Shown: positions 7,571 to 15,895 of the stretch, in pieces
Layout: each line of letters begins with the position of its first letter
How positions within the stretch are numbered: the stretch's first letter is position 1
Assembly (NCBI GenBank): GCA_035713725.1
Contig: DASTMZ010000064.1
Location: forward strand, 1-40,082
Direction: 5' to 3'
Length of the DNA stretch: 40,082 nt
Source: DASQPR01 sp035713725
Lineage (GTDB): Bacteria > Actinomycetota > Actinomycetes > Mycobacteriales > Micromonosporaceae
The notes under the pieces: generated by a model
Seen by the model: the letters and a program-made list of their open reading frames with translations, nothing else
Told to the model about the DNA's origin: nothing
The model's database searches: none
Translations under genes and position numbers: made by a program

Positions 7571-8542
7571 TCACCCTTCGTCGTAGCGGATCGTGTGGCA
7601 GAGACCCTGCCGCCGGGCCAGCGTCGACATCAGATCGGGGAGGTCGGCGAAGCGGAACGGGCCGTCCAGCAGGCAGTCGTACGCCGGGTCGCGCAACAGC
7701 TCCAAGGCCAGCGCGAGGCGGTCCCGGTACGACCGGGTGCCGCGGCGTGCGGCGGCTACCGCGCCGACCTGGCTGGCCCGGATGCCGAGCCGTCGAGAGT
7801 GGAAGCCGCCGCCGAGCGGCACGCTGACCTCGCCGGCGCCGTACCAGCTGAGCTCCAGCACCTCGCCACCCGGCGCGAGAAGCTCGAGACAGTGTCGCAG
7901 TCCATCGGCGGTCGCGCTGGCGTGCACGACCACCTCGTGCTCACCAGTGATCTGGTCCGGGAGCGCGAAGTCGACGCCCAGCGCGGCGGCGATCGGTGCC
8001 CGTCCCGGGTCGACGTCGACCAGCGTTACCCGCGCGCCGGGGATCTGGCCGAGCAAGTGGGCAACGCAGCAGCCGACCATGCCGGCACCGACCACGCACG
8101 CGCGATCACCGATCCGGGGCGCCGCGTCCCACAGCGCGTTGATCGCCGTCTCCACGGTGCCGGCAAGGACCGCGCGTTTTGCGGGTACGCCGTCCGGGAC
8201 CGGCAGGACGGCGGTCGCGGGCACCACGTACGCGGTCTGGTGTGGGTACAGGCAGAAGACGGTACGGCCGGCCAATTCCGGTGGGCCGACCTCGACGACA
8301 CCGACGTTCAGGTAGCCGTATTTCACGGGTGCCGGGAAGTCGCCATCCTGGAACGGCGCGCGCATCGCCTGCGCCTGGTCGGGCGGGACGCGGCCGCCCC
8401 ACACGAGCAACTCCGTGCCGCGGCTCACCGCCGTGTAACGCGTGCGCACCAATACCTCGTCCGCGGCGGGGGGGTTCACCGCCACCGGACGGATCTCGCC
8501 CTGGCCGGGCGCGGTGACCCAGAACGCCGCCGCCTCGTCCAC
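7571..8542 (-). CDS. BchC-like medium-chain zinc-type dehydrogenase
   Basis: The 323-residue protein is a medium-chain dehydrogenase/reductase. Its N-terminal domain contains YTAVSRGTELLVWGGRVP (SRGTE at 40-44), the hallmark of the branch that includes bacteriochlorophyllide dehydrogenase BchC, instead of the Cys-His zinc site of alcohol dehydrogenases. The Rossmann domain has VVGAGMVGCCVAHLL (GAGMVG at 152-157) and an acidic DVDPGR that suggests NAD. The GTG start follows GGAAGGCGGAG closely. It is the first gene of the minus-strand run and ends overlapping or 5 bp before the PTPS-like gene. Likely it oxidises or reduces an alcohol/ketone side chain of the pathway intermediate; the substrate is unknown. 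Confidence 0.85.
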   Translation of the reverse strand: MDEAAAFWVTAPGQGEIRPVAVNPPAADEVLVRTRYTAVSRGTELLVWGGRVPPDQAQAMRAPFQDGDFPAPVKYGYLNVGVVEVGPPELAGRTVFCLYPHQTAYVVPATAVLPVPDGVPAKRAVLAGTVETAINALWDAAPRIGDRACVVGAGMVGCCVAHLLGQIPGARVTLVDVDPGRAPIAAALGVDFALPDQITGEHEVVVHASATADGLRHCLELLAPGGEVLELSWYGAGEVSVPLGGGFHSRRLGIRASQVGAVAAARRGTRSYRDRLALALELLRDPAYDCLLDGPFRFADLPDLMSTLARRQGLCHTIRYDEG

Positions 8543-8654
8543 ACTCCGCCTTCCGTTCCGTCGAACCGCCGGCGCCGCTTGTCCGTGGTCCTTGCGACAG
8601 GATGGTACGGAGTCGGTCTTCGGTGCCGCACACTGACATCGTGGGAGCCGACGC

Positions 8655-9416
8655 ATGAGACAGGACGCACGCGCGCCGTTCCACACAGCGCTGCACCGAG
8701 CGCGGGTAGCCGCCTATCCCACCGGCGAGTTCGTGGGACAGGAGAGCTTCATGCGCGGGAGCGAAATCCGTTGTCTTGCCAGGCATGCACGGGTCGGGCC
8801 GGAAGGCTCCGTGCTCGATGTGTGCTGCGGGGTCGCCGGACCTGGGCGGTTGATCACCGCCGAGTTCGGCTGCCGCTACCTCGGCGTTGACTACTCGGCG
8901 AGCACTGTGGAGATCGCCCGCCAACTGGCCGGAGACTTGCCGTGCCGATTCGTCCATGCCAAGGTGCCGCCGCTCCCGGACGGATGTTTCGACGTTGTCT
9001 TGCTGCTCGAAACGATGCTCGCCTTTCCCGACAAGCGATCGCTACTGGCCGACGTAGTCAGGGTGCTCGAGCCGGGCGGACGATTCGCCTTCACCGTCGA
9101 GGAAGGCCGGCCGCTGACGACGGTAGAGCGGGAGTTGATGCCCGACGCCGACACGGTCTGGCTCGTCGAACTCGGCGAGTTGAAAGCGTTGCTGCGCGAC
9201 GTCGGGTTGACCGTGACATGGCAGGAGGACCACACGGCGTCGCATCGTGCGATCGCTGCGGCGCTGCTGCAATCGTTCGACACCGAGGGAGAAGAGATCG
9301 CCCGGACAGTCGGCGACCGGCCGCTAGCCGAGCTGATCGCCGCCCACCGGCTGTGGGCCGATTGGCTCGGCACCGGACGGGTACGCAAGTTCGCGATGGT
9401 GGCCGAGAAGCGATGA
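8655..9416 (+). CDS. Class I SAM-dependent methyltransferase
   Basis: The 253-residue protein contains SAM motif I as VLDVCCGVAGPG (53-64), the acidic GVDYSAS after strand 2, DVVLLLETML as motif II, and VLEPGGRFAFTVEEG as motif III. The N-terminus YPTGEFVGQESFMRGSEI is a specific extension that probably helps to bind the substrate. GGGAG stands before the ATG. It is transcribed divergently from the dehydrogenase gene across a 112-bp gap, and its TGA overlaps the next start as ATGA. Predicted role: methylation of the clustered pathway's product (O, N or C not determinable). Confidence 0.87.
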   Translation: MRQDARAPFHTALHRARVAAYPTGEFVGQESFMRGSEIRCLARHARVGPEGSVLDVCCGVAGPGRLITAEFGCRYLGVDYSASTVEIARQLAGDLPCRFVHAKVPPLPDGCFDVVLLLETMLAFPDKRSLLADVVRVLEPGGRFAFTVEEGRPLTTVERELMPDADTVWLVELGELKALLRDVGLTVTWQEDHTASHRAIAAALLQSFDTEGEEIARTVGDRPLAELIAAHRLWADWLGTGRVRKFAMVAEKR

Positions 9417-10360
9417 CGACCGGCTCGTACGCGCGCTACCTCGCGGCTAAGAAAACCGTCGACGACCGGGCCATCAACCGCCACGTGTTGGGCGAGTTGC
9501 GCCGCCTCATGCCGGCCGCCGAGCCACGGATTCTCGAGGTGGGTGCCGGCCTCGGCACGATGGTCGCCCGGCTGCTGGAGTGGCGGGTCATCAGCGCCGG
9601 CGAATACACGGTGCTCGACGTCGACCGTCAGCTGCTCGACGACTGCCGCGGTTGGCTGTCCGGCTGGGCATCGGAGCGCGGACTCAGTGTCGAGCAGTTG
9701 GGCGACGGAGTACGTCTCGGTGACGTACGGGTGCGCCTCGTCGAGGCCGAGATCGGTGACTACGTCGGCGGCGGCCAGCATGGCGTCGGCGGCAGTCACG
9801 TCGCCGGCGGCAATCACGGCGCCGGCAGTGACGGCGCGCTGGCCGACGTGTTGATCGCTAACGCCGTGCTCGACCTCGTGGACGTGCCGACCGCGCTACC
9901 GGGACTGCTTCGGTTGCTGGCGCCGGCTGGCCTGTATTGGTTCACCATCAACTATGACGGCGAGACCATCTTCCAGCCCGATCACCCGCTCGACGACGAG
10001 ATCATGCGCGCGTACCACCGCGACATGGACGAGCGCGTCCGCTACGGCCGGCCGGCGGGCGAGAGTCGAACGGGCCGCCATCTGTTCGGGCACCTCCGGA
10101 CGGTCGGCGCCCCGCCGCTGGCGTCCGGCCCATCGGACTGGGTCGTGCACGCCGGCCCGGACGGGACGTACCCGGACGACGAGGCGTACGTCGTGGACCA
10201 GGTCCTGACGACGATCCAGCACGCTTTGAAGGATCGCGTGGACGCCACCGACCTCGCCGAGTGGGCGGGTGCCCGGCGGAGCCAACTCGCGACGGGTGAA
10301 CTCGTCTACATCGCACACCAGCTCGACGTCGCCGGCCGGATCATGCAACCGCCGAGTTAG
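9413..10360 (+). CDS. Class I SAM-dependent methyltransferase with a Gly/His repeat insert
   Basis: The 315-residue protein has a Rossmann SAM-binding core: ILEVGAGLGTM (40-50), VLDVDRQLL, ADVLIANAVLDLVDVP and LLAPAGLYWFTINYDGE. Between strand 3 and motif II it carries an insert, residues 120-137, of three GG-x-H units encoded by three imperfect 18-bp repeats. The C-terminal third (about 185-300) has RYGRPAGESRTGRHLFGHL and may form a substrate lid. The ATG overlaps the previous TGA, so the two methyltransferases are translated together. Its end lies in a 16-bp tandem repeat shared with the converging acyltransferase gene. Substrate unknown. Confidence 0.82.
   Translation: MTTGSYARYLAAKKTVDDRAINRHVLGELRRLMPAAEPRILEVGAGLGTMVARLLEWRVISAGEYTVLDVDRQLLDDCRGWLSGWASERGLSVEQLGDGVRLGDVRVRLVEAEIGDYVGGGQHGVGGSHVAGGNHGAGSDGALADVLIANAVLDLVDVPTALPGLLRLLAPAGLYWFTINYDGETIFQPDHPLDDEIMRAYHRDMDERVRYGRPAGESRTGRHLFGHLRTVGAPPLASGPSDWVVHAGPDGTYPDDEAYVVDQVLTTIQHALKDRVDATDLAEWAGARRSQLATGELVYIAHQLDVAGRIMQPPS
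9770..9823 (+). repeat. Three imperfect 18-bp repeats encoding Gly-Gly-x-His units
   Basis: Units at 9770-9787, 9788-9805 and 9806-9823 each begin GGCGGC and encode GGQHGV, GGSHVA and GGNHGA inside the second methyltransferase. The repeat is in frame and adds a flexible His-containing loop. Confidence 0.7.
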
Positions 10361-10402
10361 ACCGCGGCCAAGTTAGACCGCGGTTGAGTTAGACCGCGGC
10401 TG
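10355..10402. repeat. Three tandem 16-bp repeats over two convergent stop codons
   Basis: Units at 10355-10370, 10371-10386 and 10387-10402 share AGTTAGACCGCGG, followed by CCA, TTG or CTG. The first unit carries the TAG stop of the plus-strand methyltransferase, and the TTA in the third gives the TAA stop of the minus-strand acyltransferase. The two genes therefore end 28 bp apart inside the array. Confidence 0.85.
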
Positions 10403-11708
10403 AGTCGGGCCGGATCAGCCGGTGCACGCGCTCACTCATCGCGCGCCGTAGCGGCTGCCAGCCCCGGTGCCGTTGGAACGGCAGCTCGAACACCGCGCCG
10501 AACAGCCGGGCGAAGCACACCGTCATGGGTACGACCACGGCGGTCAGTACGAGGAAGGTCGGCGTACCGGGCGCGACGCGACCGAGTACCAGGCCGTACG
10601 ACACCGCGATCACGATCGGGGCGTGCGTGAGGTACAGGCTGTACGACACCGAGCCGAGGGTGCGGAGCGGTCCCGTGGAAAGAACCCGCACCACCGGCCG
10701 CGGCCGGCGCGTAGCGACGGCGGCCAGGAAGCACCCGATGGCCGGCGCCCACGCGAGATCGGTCCAGAACAGGTTGTTGTTCGACCATGTCCAGCCCTGC
10801 AGCGCGATCAGCACGATGGCCGGCACTGCCGCGAGGGCCGCGTACCAGGCCCACGGCCGGGATCGAGTGCGTTCGCTTGCCGTGACGATGCCGGCCGCGA
10901 ACACGCCGATGGCGAACAACACCGCGAGGTCCGGGGTGAACTTCACCACCGCGTCGTTCATCAGCGCGACGTGCGGTCCGAGCACTCCGACGGTGAGCAC
11001 GATCGCCGCGACCACGCCGGCCATGGCGAACGCGCTTACGCGCCGCACGATCAGCAACAACAAGGGCAGCAGGATGTATAGCTGAGCCTCGATGGCCAGC
11101 GACCAGAACGCGCGGTTCGGGCTGGCGGCCGGCACGGCGTCCTGGATCAGCAGGCCGTTGACGACAACGGACTTCCCGTTCGGCACCGGCCAGCCGGGCT
11201 GGGCCAGCACGTACCACGTCATCAGCAAGCTGAACCCGAGCGCGGCCCAATACGGTGGCAGGATCCGCCACGCCCGCCGGTGCGCGAACCTCGCCACCGA
11301 ATCGAACCGCCAGCCCTTCCTCGCTGGCGCCAGGCTAAGTGAGAAGCCGGACAGCGCGATGAAGACGACCACCGCGAGGCGCCCATAGATGAAGTCGGCC
11401 GCCCAGAACGGCGCATGGTTGGCCGGGAAACCCGGCCACGCCCGCAGGAAGATGTGGTTCATCACGACGAACAGCGCGGCGAGGCCGCGGACGCCGTCCA
11501 GCCCGATGACCCGCGCCGGATTGTCGGCCGTGGTGCGGGCCGGAGCCGACGCATCGGGGTCGGCGCGCTCCGGAGCCAGGCTCGAGGCAGCCGTCGACAC
11601 GACAGCGTTGCGAGCCGTGCCGTCGGTCCGATCCGGTGAACCGGCGACACCCACCGCGACCGTGCCGTCCGCGTCGGCCGTCGTGGTTGGGGTGTCCGCC
11701 GTTGTCAT
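10389..11708 (-). CDS. Acyltransferase-3 family integral membrane protein
   Basis: The 439-residue protein starts with about 65 low-complexity, probably cytoplasmic residues rich in Ala, Thr and Asp. The acyltransferase-3 domain (OafA/YrhL type) follows: GLDGVRGLAALFVVMNH with the catalytic His at 85, FWSLAIEAQLYILLPLLLL, and about ten hydrophobic segments ending with SYSLYLTHAPIVI. Such enzymes move acyl groups across or at the membrane onto sugars, antibiotics or glycopolymers. Its ATG overlaps the GTP cyclohydrolase stop as ATGA, so it belongs to the RibD-GCHII operon. This suggests that the cluster product is acylated at the membrane, by inference. Confidence 0.87.
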   Translation of the reverse strand: MTTADTPTTTADADGTVAVGVAGSPDRTDGTARNAVVSTAASSLAPERADPDASAPARTTADNPARVIGLDGVRGLAALFVVMNHIFLRAWPGFPANHAPFWAADFIYGRLAVVVFIALSGFSLSLAPARKGWRFDSVARFAHRRAWRILPPYWAALGFSLLMTWYVLAQPGWPVPNGKSVVVNGLLIQDAVPAASPNRAFWSLAIEAQLYILLPLLLLIVRRVSAFAMAGVVAAIVLTVGVLGPHVALMNDAVVKFTPDLAVLFAIGVFAAGIVTASERTRSRPWAWYAALAAVPAIVLIALQGWTWSNNNLFWTDLAWAPAIGCFLAAVATRRPRPVVRVLSTGPLRTLGSVSYSLYLTHAPIVIAVSYGLVLGRVAPGTPTFLVLTAVVVPMTVCFARLFGAVFELPFQRHRGWQPLRRAMSERVHRLIRPDSAAV

Positions 11709-12403
11709 GTACCCGGACTCCCGAGCGGACGCTCGGATCCGATGTGGCCCGGCGCCACGTAATGCGGCGACGCGACGAGGTCGAGGGCACGCGACAGCGA
11801 ACCGTGTCCGCCGCGCTGCGCCTTGGTGGCCAGATACGCGGCGTTGGCGTCGGTGATGTGGACGCCGGTCGCGACCTGCTCCTCGATCACGACGTCCAGC
11901 TTCGCGAGCTGACTGAACTTGTCCGGGTTGTTGCTGAGGAGCCGGATGCGTGGCGCGCCAAGCGCGTGAAGCATCTGCGCCGCAGGGGTGTAGTCGCGCT
12001 CGTCGGCCCGGTGTCCGAGCGCGACGTTCGCGTCGTACGTGTCCATGCCGGCGTCCTGCAACGCGTACGCGTCGAGCTTCTCGTACAGTCCGATGCCGCG
12101 CCCCTCTTGACGGAGGTAGAGCAGGTACCCGCCGTGCAGGGCGATCTGCTCGACCGCCTCACGTAGCTGGCGACCGCAGTCACAGCGCTGGCTGCCGAAG
12201 ACGTCACCGGTGAGGCACTCGCTATGCGGCCGCACCAGCGGGGTGGTCGTCGCGTCCAGGCGGCCGAGCCCGATCGCGAGGTGCTGTTCGCCATCCGCAA
12301 GTCCCGTGAAGCTATACACCTTGGCCGTGGTCGTGTAGCCGTCCGCGAAGCGGAGCGGGAGCGGAATGCAGCGGCGGATCGTTGCGGCGTTCGGCGCGGT
12401 CAC
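11705..12403 (-). CDS. ribA: GTP cyclohydrolase II
   Basis: The 232-residue protein carries the GCH II signature: the zinc-binding HSECLTGD...RCDCG (Cys63, Cys74, Cys76), LYLRQEGRGIGLYEKL, DERDYTPAAQML and LLSNNPDK. Tyr113 in DAYALQDAG matches E. coli Tyr105. As I recall, a Streptomyces paralogue with Met there stops at the formylated pyrimidine, so this enzyme should carry out the complete reaction: GTP to the 2,5-diamino-6-ribosylaminopyrimidinone phosphate, formate and pyrophosphate. The GTG start overlaps the reductase stop as GTGA, with GGCAGGA upstream. No DHBP synthase domain or other riboflavin genes are adjacent, so this is probably a dedicated pathway copy, not the housekeeping one. 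Confidence 0.93.
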   Translation of the reverse strand: MTAPNAATIRRCIPLPLRFADGYTTTAKVYSFTGLADGEQHLAIGLGRLDATTTPLVRPHSECLTGDVFGSQRCDCGRQLREAVEQIALHGGYLLYLRQEGRGIGLYEKLDAYALQDAGMDTYDANVALGHRADERDYTPAAQMLHALGAPRIRLLSNNPDKFSQLAKLDVVIEEQVATGVHITDANAAYLATKAQRGGHGSLSRALDLVASPHYVAPGHIGSERPLGSPGT

Positions 12404-13104
12404 GGGTCCTGCCGTTCGGTCCCGTACCGGGACGAGAGCGCGTAGCGCAGCAGCACCACATCGCCAATGCGTTGGACCTCGGCCAACTCGGCGCGCCGCT
12501 CGGAGTTCCACGGATAGCACCCGTCCAGCGCGAAGCGGCGCGCGCGCGAGTCGCCCACGAACAACGGCGCGATGACGAGTTGAAGCTCGTCCGCGAGATC
12601 GTCGGTGAGGAATTGGGTGTGCAGCGTCCCGCCGCCTTCGACCATGAGCCGGTTCACGCCACGGGCGCAGAGATCCTCGCTCAGCTCGCGCATCGACAGC
12701 GGCGTGGCTAGATCGATCACCATCGCGTGACTGTCCAAGCTGGCGCGAACCGTGTCCGCTACTCCGCGTGGGCAGTACACGATCTTGTCTGCGTCGCCGG
12801 CGGTGAAGAAGTCGCCGCCCACGTCGAGGCGACCGGATGCGGTCACGGTCACCTTCACGGGCGACGGTGGCAGGCCGCGAGCGACCCGATCCTGACGGCG
12901 CTCCGGCGACCGTACGAGTAGGCGTGGGTTGTCGTTGCGGATGGTGGCGGCGCCGACGAGGATGGCGTCGCTGCTGGCACGCACCGCATCCACCCGGTCG
13001 AGGTCCGCCTCGTTCGACAGGCGCAGCCGGATCGTGGCCGGACTGTCGAGGTATCCGTCCAACGAGATACCGCAGCTGAGCAGGGTATACGGCCGGTCAG
13101 CCAC
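12400..13104 (-). CDS. RibD C-terminal/dihydrofolate reductase-fold pyrimidine reductase
   Basis: The 234-residue protein is a stand-alone RibD reductase domain: YTLLSCGISLDGYLD at the N-terminus, LVGAATIRNDNPRLLVR (50-65), and MVEGGGTLHTQFL (EGGG at 156-159). In riboflavin synthesis this fold reduces the ribose side chain of the GCH II product to ribityl with NADPH; the deaminase half of bacterial RibD is absent. The start is the GTG at 13104, with GGGAGG about 6 nt upstream; longer readings have an unlikely Arg/Pro-rich head. It is first in the operon with GCH II and the acyltransferase, all joined by 4-bp overlaps. The pair with GCH II implies a ribityl- or ribosyl-pyrimidine entry intermediate. 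Confidence 0.9.
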   Translation of the reverse strand: MADRPYTLLSCGISLDGYLDSPATIRLRLSNEADLDRVDAVRASSDAILVGAATIRNDNPRLLVRSPERRQDRVARGLPPSPVKVTVTASGRLDVGGDFFTAGDADKIVYCPRGVADTVRASLDSHAMVIDLATPLSMRELSEDLCARGVNRLMVEGGGTLHTQFLTDDLADELQLVIAPLFVGDSRARRFALDGCYPWNSERRAELAEVQRIGDVVLLRYALSSRYGTERQDP

Positions 13105-13534
13105 GGATCGCCTCCCACTGTCGCGCGACCGCATCGGACCGCGTCTCCGGACCCGGGTGCCTCGACCCGCAGGCCCTTGTCGTGGGGTCCCGGCGGGCGG
13201 CGTCGGCACTTAGCACGCCATCCCCGCGGGCAACAGACACCAGCGAAAATACAGCGTACGCGGTTGTTAGGGGCGCGCGAGCGTTTGCGCCAAGTCCGTT
13301 CAGGCACGCGGACACTGGTATGGCGCGGCGCTGGGCCGGGCCACTCCCGACTTTCACGGCACACCGGGGCGCCACACTTGGTCCTACGCGCCGAACGCCC
13401 GCCACGGTTCAAGACCGGCCGCGACCGACCGTCAACGCGGCCGAACCCTACCTGGTGATTTACGGCTGAACCGCGCCGCGCAACGATCCGTAGTCGACAC
13501 TGGACCAGGGCGGACGATTTGTCGCGGAGGTGCA
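13105..13534. other. Divergent intergenic region, 430 bp
   Basis: This gap separates the reductase operon (minus) from the CDP-alcohol transferase fusion gene (plus) and must hold promoters for both. An A/T-richer pocket at 13241-13270 contains TACGCT on the minus strand, but no good -35 partner was found. GGAGGTG at 13527-13533 is the ribosome-binding site of the plus-strand gene. I see no small gene that I would support. Confidence 0.5.
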
Positions 13535-15877
13535 GTGCGTACGGTTCGGCTCGAGGTCATCATTGGCGGACTCGCGACGCCTATGCTTCTCACGACCATC
13601 TCTCTCAGCACCGGCCTGAGCGTCGCCGGCTGGGTCTTCGGACTCGTCGTCGGTTGGACGGCGACCGCTCTGCTAACCATGGGCCGCGTCCGCAGCGACG
13701 AGCCAGCCATCCAACCGGCGGACTGGATCACACTGGTCCGGGCATTGCTGACCGCCGGCGTCGCCGCGCTCGTCGCCGACTCGTTCGTGCGGCCGGCACA
13801 CCTGACGTCCCTGATTGTGATCGCCGGGGTCGCGATCGCTCTGGACGCCGTGGACGGTCAGGTCGCGCGACGCACCGAGACTGCGTCCGCGCTCGGCGCG
13901 CGCTTCGACGGCGAGGTCGACGCGTTCCTCATCCTGGTGTTGAGCGTCGCGGTGTCCCGCGACCTCGGCGGCTGGGTGATCGTGATCGGCGCCATGCGGT
14001 ACGCGTTCCTGGTCGCCGGTTGGGTCGTGCCGTGGATGGCCGCCCCACTGCCGCCGCGCTACTGGGGCAAGGTCGTCGCGGCCGTACAGGCGATAGTGCT
14101 CACAGTGGTGGCCTCCGGGGCACTCCCGCGACTCGTCAGCATCGTCGCGGTCGGTCTGGCGCTTGTGCTACTGGTCGAGTCCTTTGGTCACAACGTCGTC
14201 TGGCTGTATCGCACCGGAGCCGGGCCGACCAGCCGCAAGGTGGTCCGGCGTAGCACCGCGGTCATCGCGGTTGCGATTGTCTGGATGGTGGTCGTCGCGC
14301 CGGATCGTCTCGAGCGGCTCACTCCCGTCCAGTTCATCCGCGTACCCATCGAAGCGCTGGTGCTTGTGGCGCTCGCGCTCGTACTACCTCGCCGGCCGCG
14401 ACGGGTGGTGGCGACCATCGCGGGCGTCGCGTTCGGCGTCCTCACCATCGTGAAGCTGCTCGACGTGGTGTTCTTCCAGGAACTCGGCCGACCGTTCAAC
14501 CCGGTGCTCGATTGGGGCAACCTCGGACCGGGCATCGGCGTGGTGCGCGACTCCATCGGCACCGCGGCCACCTCGGCCCTGCTCGTCGTCACGGTGGTAG
14601 GACTTGCGCTGATCGTCGCCCTCATCACGGCGGCGGCGATTCGCGTCTGCAACGTTGCCGCGCGCCATCGCCGCGGCTCCGCCAGCGGCGTCGCCGTGCT
14701 GGGCGTGGTATGGGGACTCACTGCGGCCCTCTCGCTGCAGGTCGGACAGGGCGCAACGATCGCCTCGGCGGCCACCTTCGACCTGGCGGTTTCGCAGGTC
14801 CGCGACGGCAACGCCTCGGTGCGTGACCAGCAGCGCTTCGAGCAGGACATTCACGCCGCAGATCCGTATGCGCGCATCCCTGCTTCGAACCTGCTCACCG
14901 ACCTGCGCGGCAAGGACGTCCTGGTCGTCTTCGTCGAAAGCTACGGCCAGGTGGCCGTCCAGGGCACGACGTTCTCGCCAGGCGTCGACGCCGTGCTGCA
15001 GAGCAGCAACGCGCAACTCGCCGCGGCCGGCTACTCGGCGCGTAGCGCCTGGCTTACCTCACCGACGTTCGGCGGCATCAGCTGGCTCGCCCACTCCACC
15101 CTGCAGTCCGGGCTCTGGGTCAACAATCAGCAGCGCTACAACCAACTCGTGGCGAGCGACCGCTTCACGCTCAGCGACGCGTTCAAGGACGCGGGCTGGC
15201 GGACCGTGAGCGACATCCCTTCGGATGACACGGCGTGGCCGCCGGGCACGTCGTTCTACCACTACGACAAGCTGTACGACCGGCGCAACGTTGGGTATTT
15301 CGGTCCGACGTTCAGCTACGCGTCGATGCCTGACCAGTTCTCGCTCGCGGCATTCCAACGGCTCGAGCTGATGCCCGGGCACGCGCCCGTGATGGCCGAG
15401 ATCGATCTCGTCTCGTCGCATACACCGTGGACGCCGCTGCCTCACATGGTGCCGTGGAACCAGGTCGGCGACGGCTCGATCTTCGATCCGATGCCGGCCC
15501 AGGGCCTTACACCGTCGGTCGCTTGGCAGAACGCCGACACCGTTCGGCAGCTGTACGGCCAGTCCGTCCAGTATTCGATGACTGCCCTGATCTCGTGGGT
15601 CACGCAGCTGCACGACAACAACCTTGTGCTTGTCGTGCTCGGCGACCACCAGCCCGCCACGACGGTCAGCGGCCCGGGCGCGAACCACCAAGTGCCGATC
15701 TCGATCATCGCGCACGACCCGTCCGTACTATCGGACATCTCGTCGTGGCACTGGCAGGACGGGCTACAACCGAGCTCCGACGCGCCACTATGGCCGATGG
15801 ACGCGTTCCGCAACCGGTTCCTCGACGCGTACGGCACGACGTCGACCACGGCGGTCGCGAGCGGGCCATCGAGGTGA
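13535..15877 (+). CDS. Fusion of CDP-alcohol phosphatidyltransferase and membrane sulfatase/phosphoglycerol-transferase-like domain
   Basis: The 780-residue protein has two enzymes in one chain. Residues about 60-225 are a CDP-alcohol phosphatidyltransferase with the complete motif D104-x2-D107-G-x2-A111-R112-x8-G121-x3-D125-x3-D129 and several membrane helices. Residues about 240-390 add further helices. From about 440 the chain is an alkaline-phosphatase-superfamily domain of LtaS/sulfatase type with Glu468 in VFVESYG, a candidate nucleophile Ser521/Thr522 in LAHSTLQSG, and Asp704-His705 in GDHQP. The first domain would join an alcohol to a CDP-activated lipid or polyol; the second would cleave or transfer a phosphate or sulfate ester outside the membrane. 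The GTG start has GGAGG upstream. It is probably the lipid- or polyol-phosphate arm of the cluster, by inference. Confidence 0.88.
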   Translation: MRTVRLEVIIGGLATPMLLTTISLSTGLSVAGWVFGLVVGWTATALLTMGRVRSDEPAIQPADWITLVRALLTAGVAALVADSFVRPAHLTSLIVIAGVAIALDAVDGQVARRTETASALGARFDGEVDAFLILVLSVAVSRDLGGWVIVIGAMRYAFLVAGWVVPWMAAPLPPRYWGKVVAAVQAIVLTVVASGALPRLVSIVAVGLALVLLVESFGHNVVWLYRTGAGPTSRKVVRRSTAVIAVAIVWMVVVAPDRLERLTPVQFIRVPIEALVLVALALVLPRRPRRVVATIAGVAFGVLTIVKLLDVVFFQELGRPFNPVLDWGNLGPGIGVVRDSIGTAATSALLVVTVVGLALIVALITAAAIRVCNVAARHRRGSASGVAVLGVVWGLTAALSLQVGQGATIASAATFDLAVSQVRDGNASVRDQQRFEQDIHAADPYARIPASNLLTDLRGKDVLVVFVESYGQVAVQGTTFSPGVDAVLQSSNAQLAAAGYSARSAWLTSPTFGGISWLAHSTLQSGLWVNNQQRYNQLVASDRFTLSDAFKDAGWRTVSDIPSDDTAWPPGTSFYHYDKLYDRRNVGYFGPTFSYASMPDQFSLAAFQRLELMPGHAPVMAEIDLVSSHTPWTPLPHMVPWNQVGDGSIFDPMPAQGLTPSVAWQNADTVRQLYGQSVQYSMTALISWVTQLHDNNLVLVVLGDHQPATTVSGPGANHQVPISIIAHDPSVLSDISSWHWQDGLQPSSDAPLWPMDAFRNRFLDAYGTTSTTAVASGPSR

Positions 15878-15895
15878 CGTCCCCTCCCCGTCCGG

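Noticed and set aside
7571..7574. GTG at 7574 as start of the PTPS homologue by GTGA overlap
   Set aside because: Kept as an alternative; the family-typical N-terminus begins at the ATG at 7565, which also has the better-spaced AAGGGTGAG upstream.
4746..7586. A 946-codon plus-strand frame
   Set aside because: It is antisense to PabB, GT4 and the PTPS homologue, which carry complete active-site motifs; the translation is low-complexity shadow sequence.
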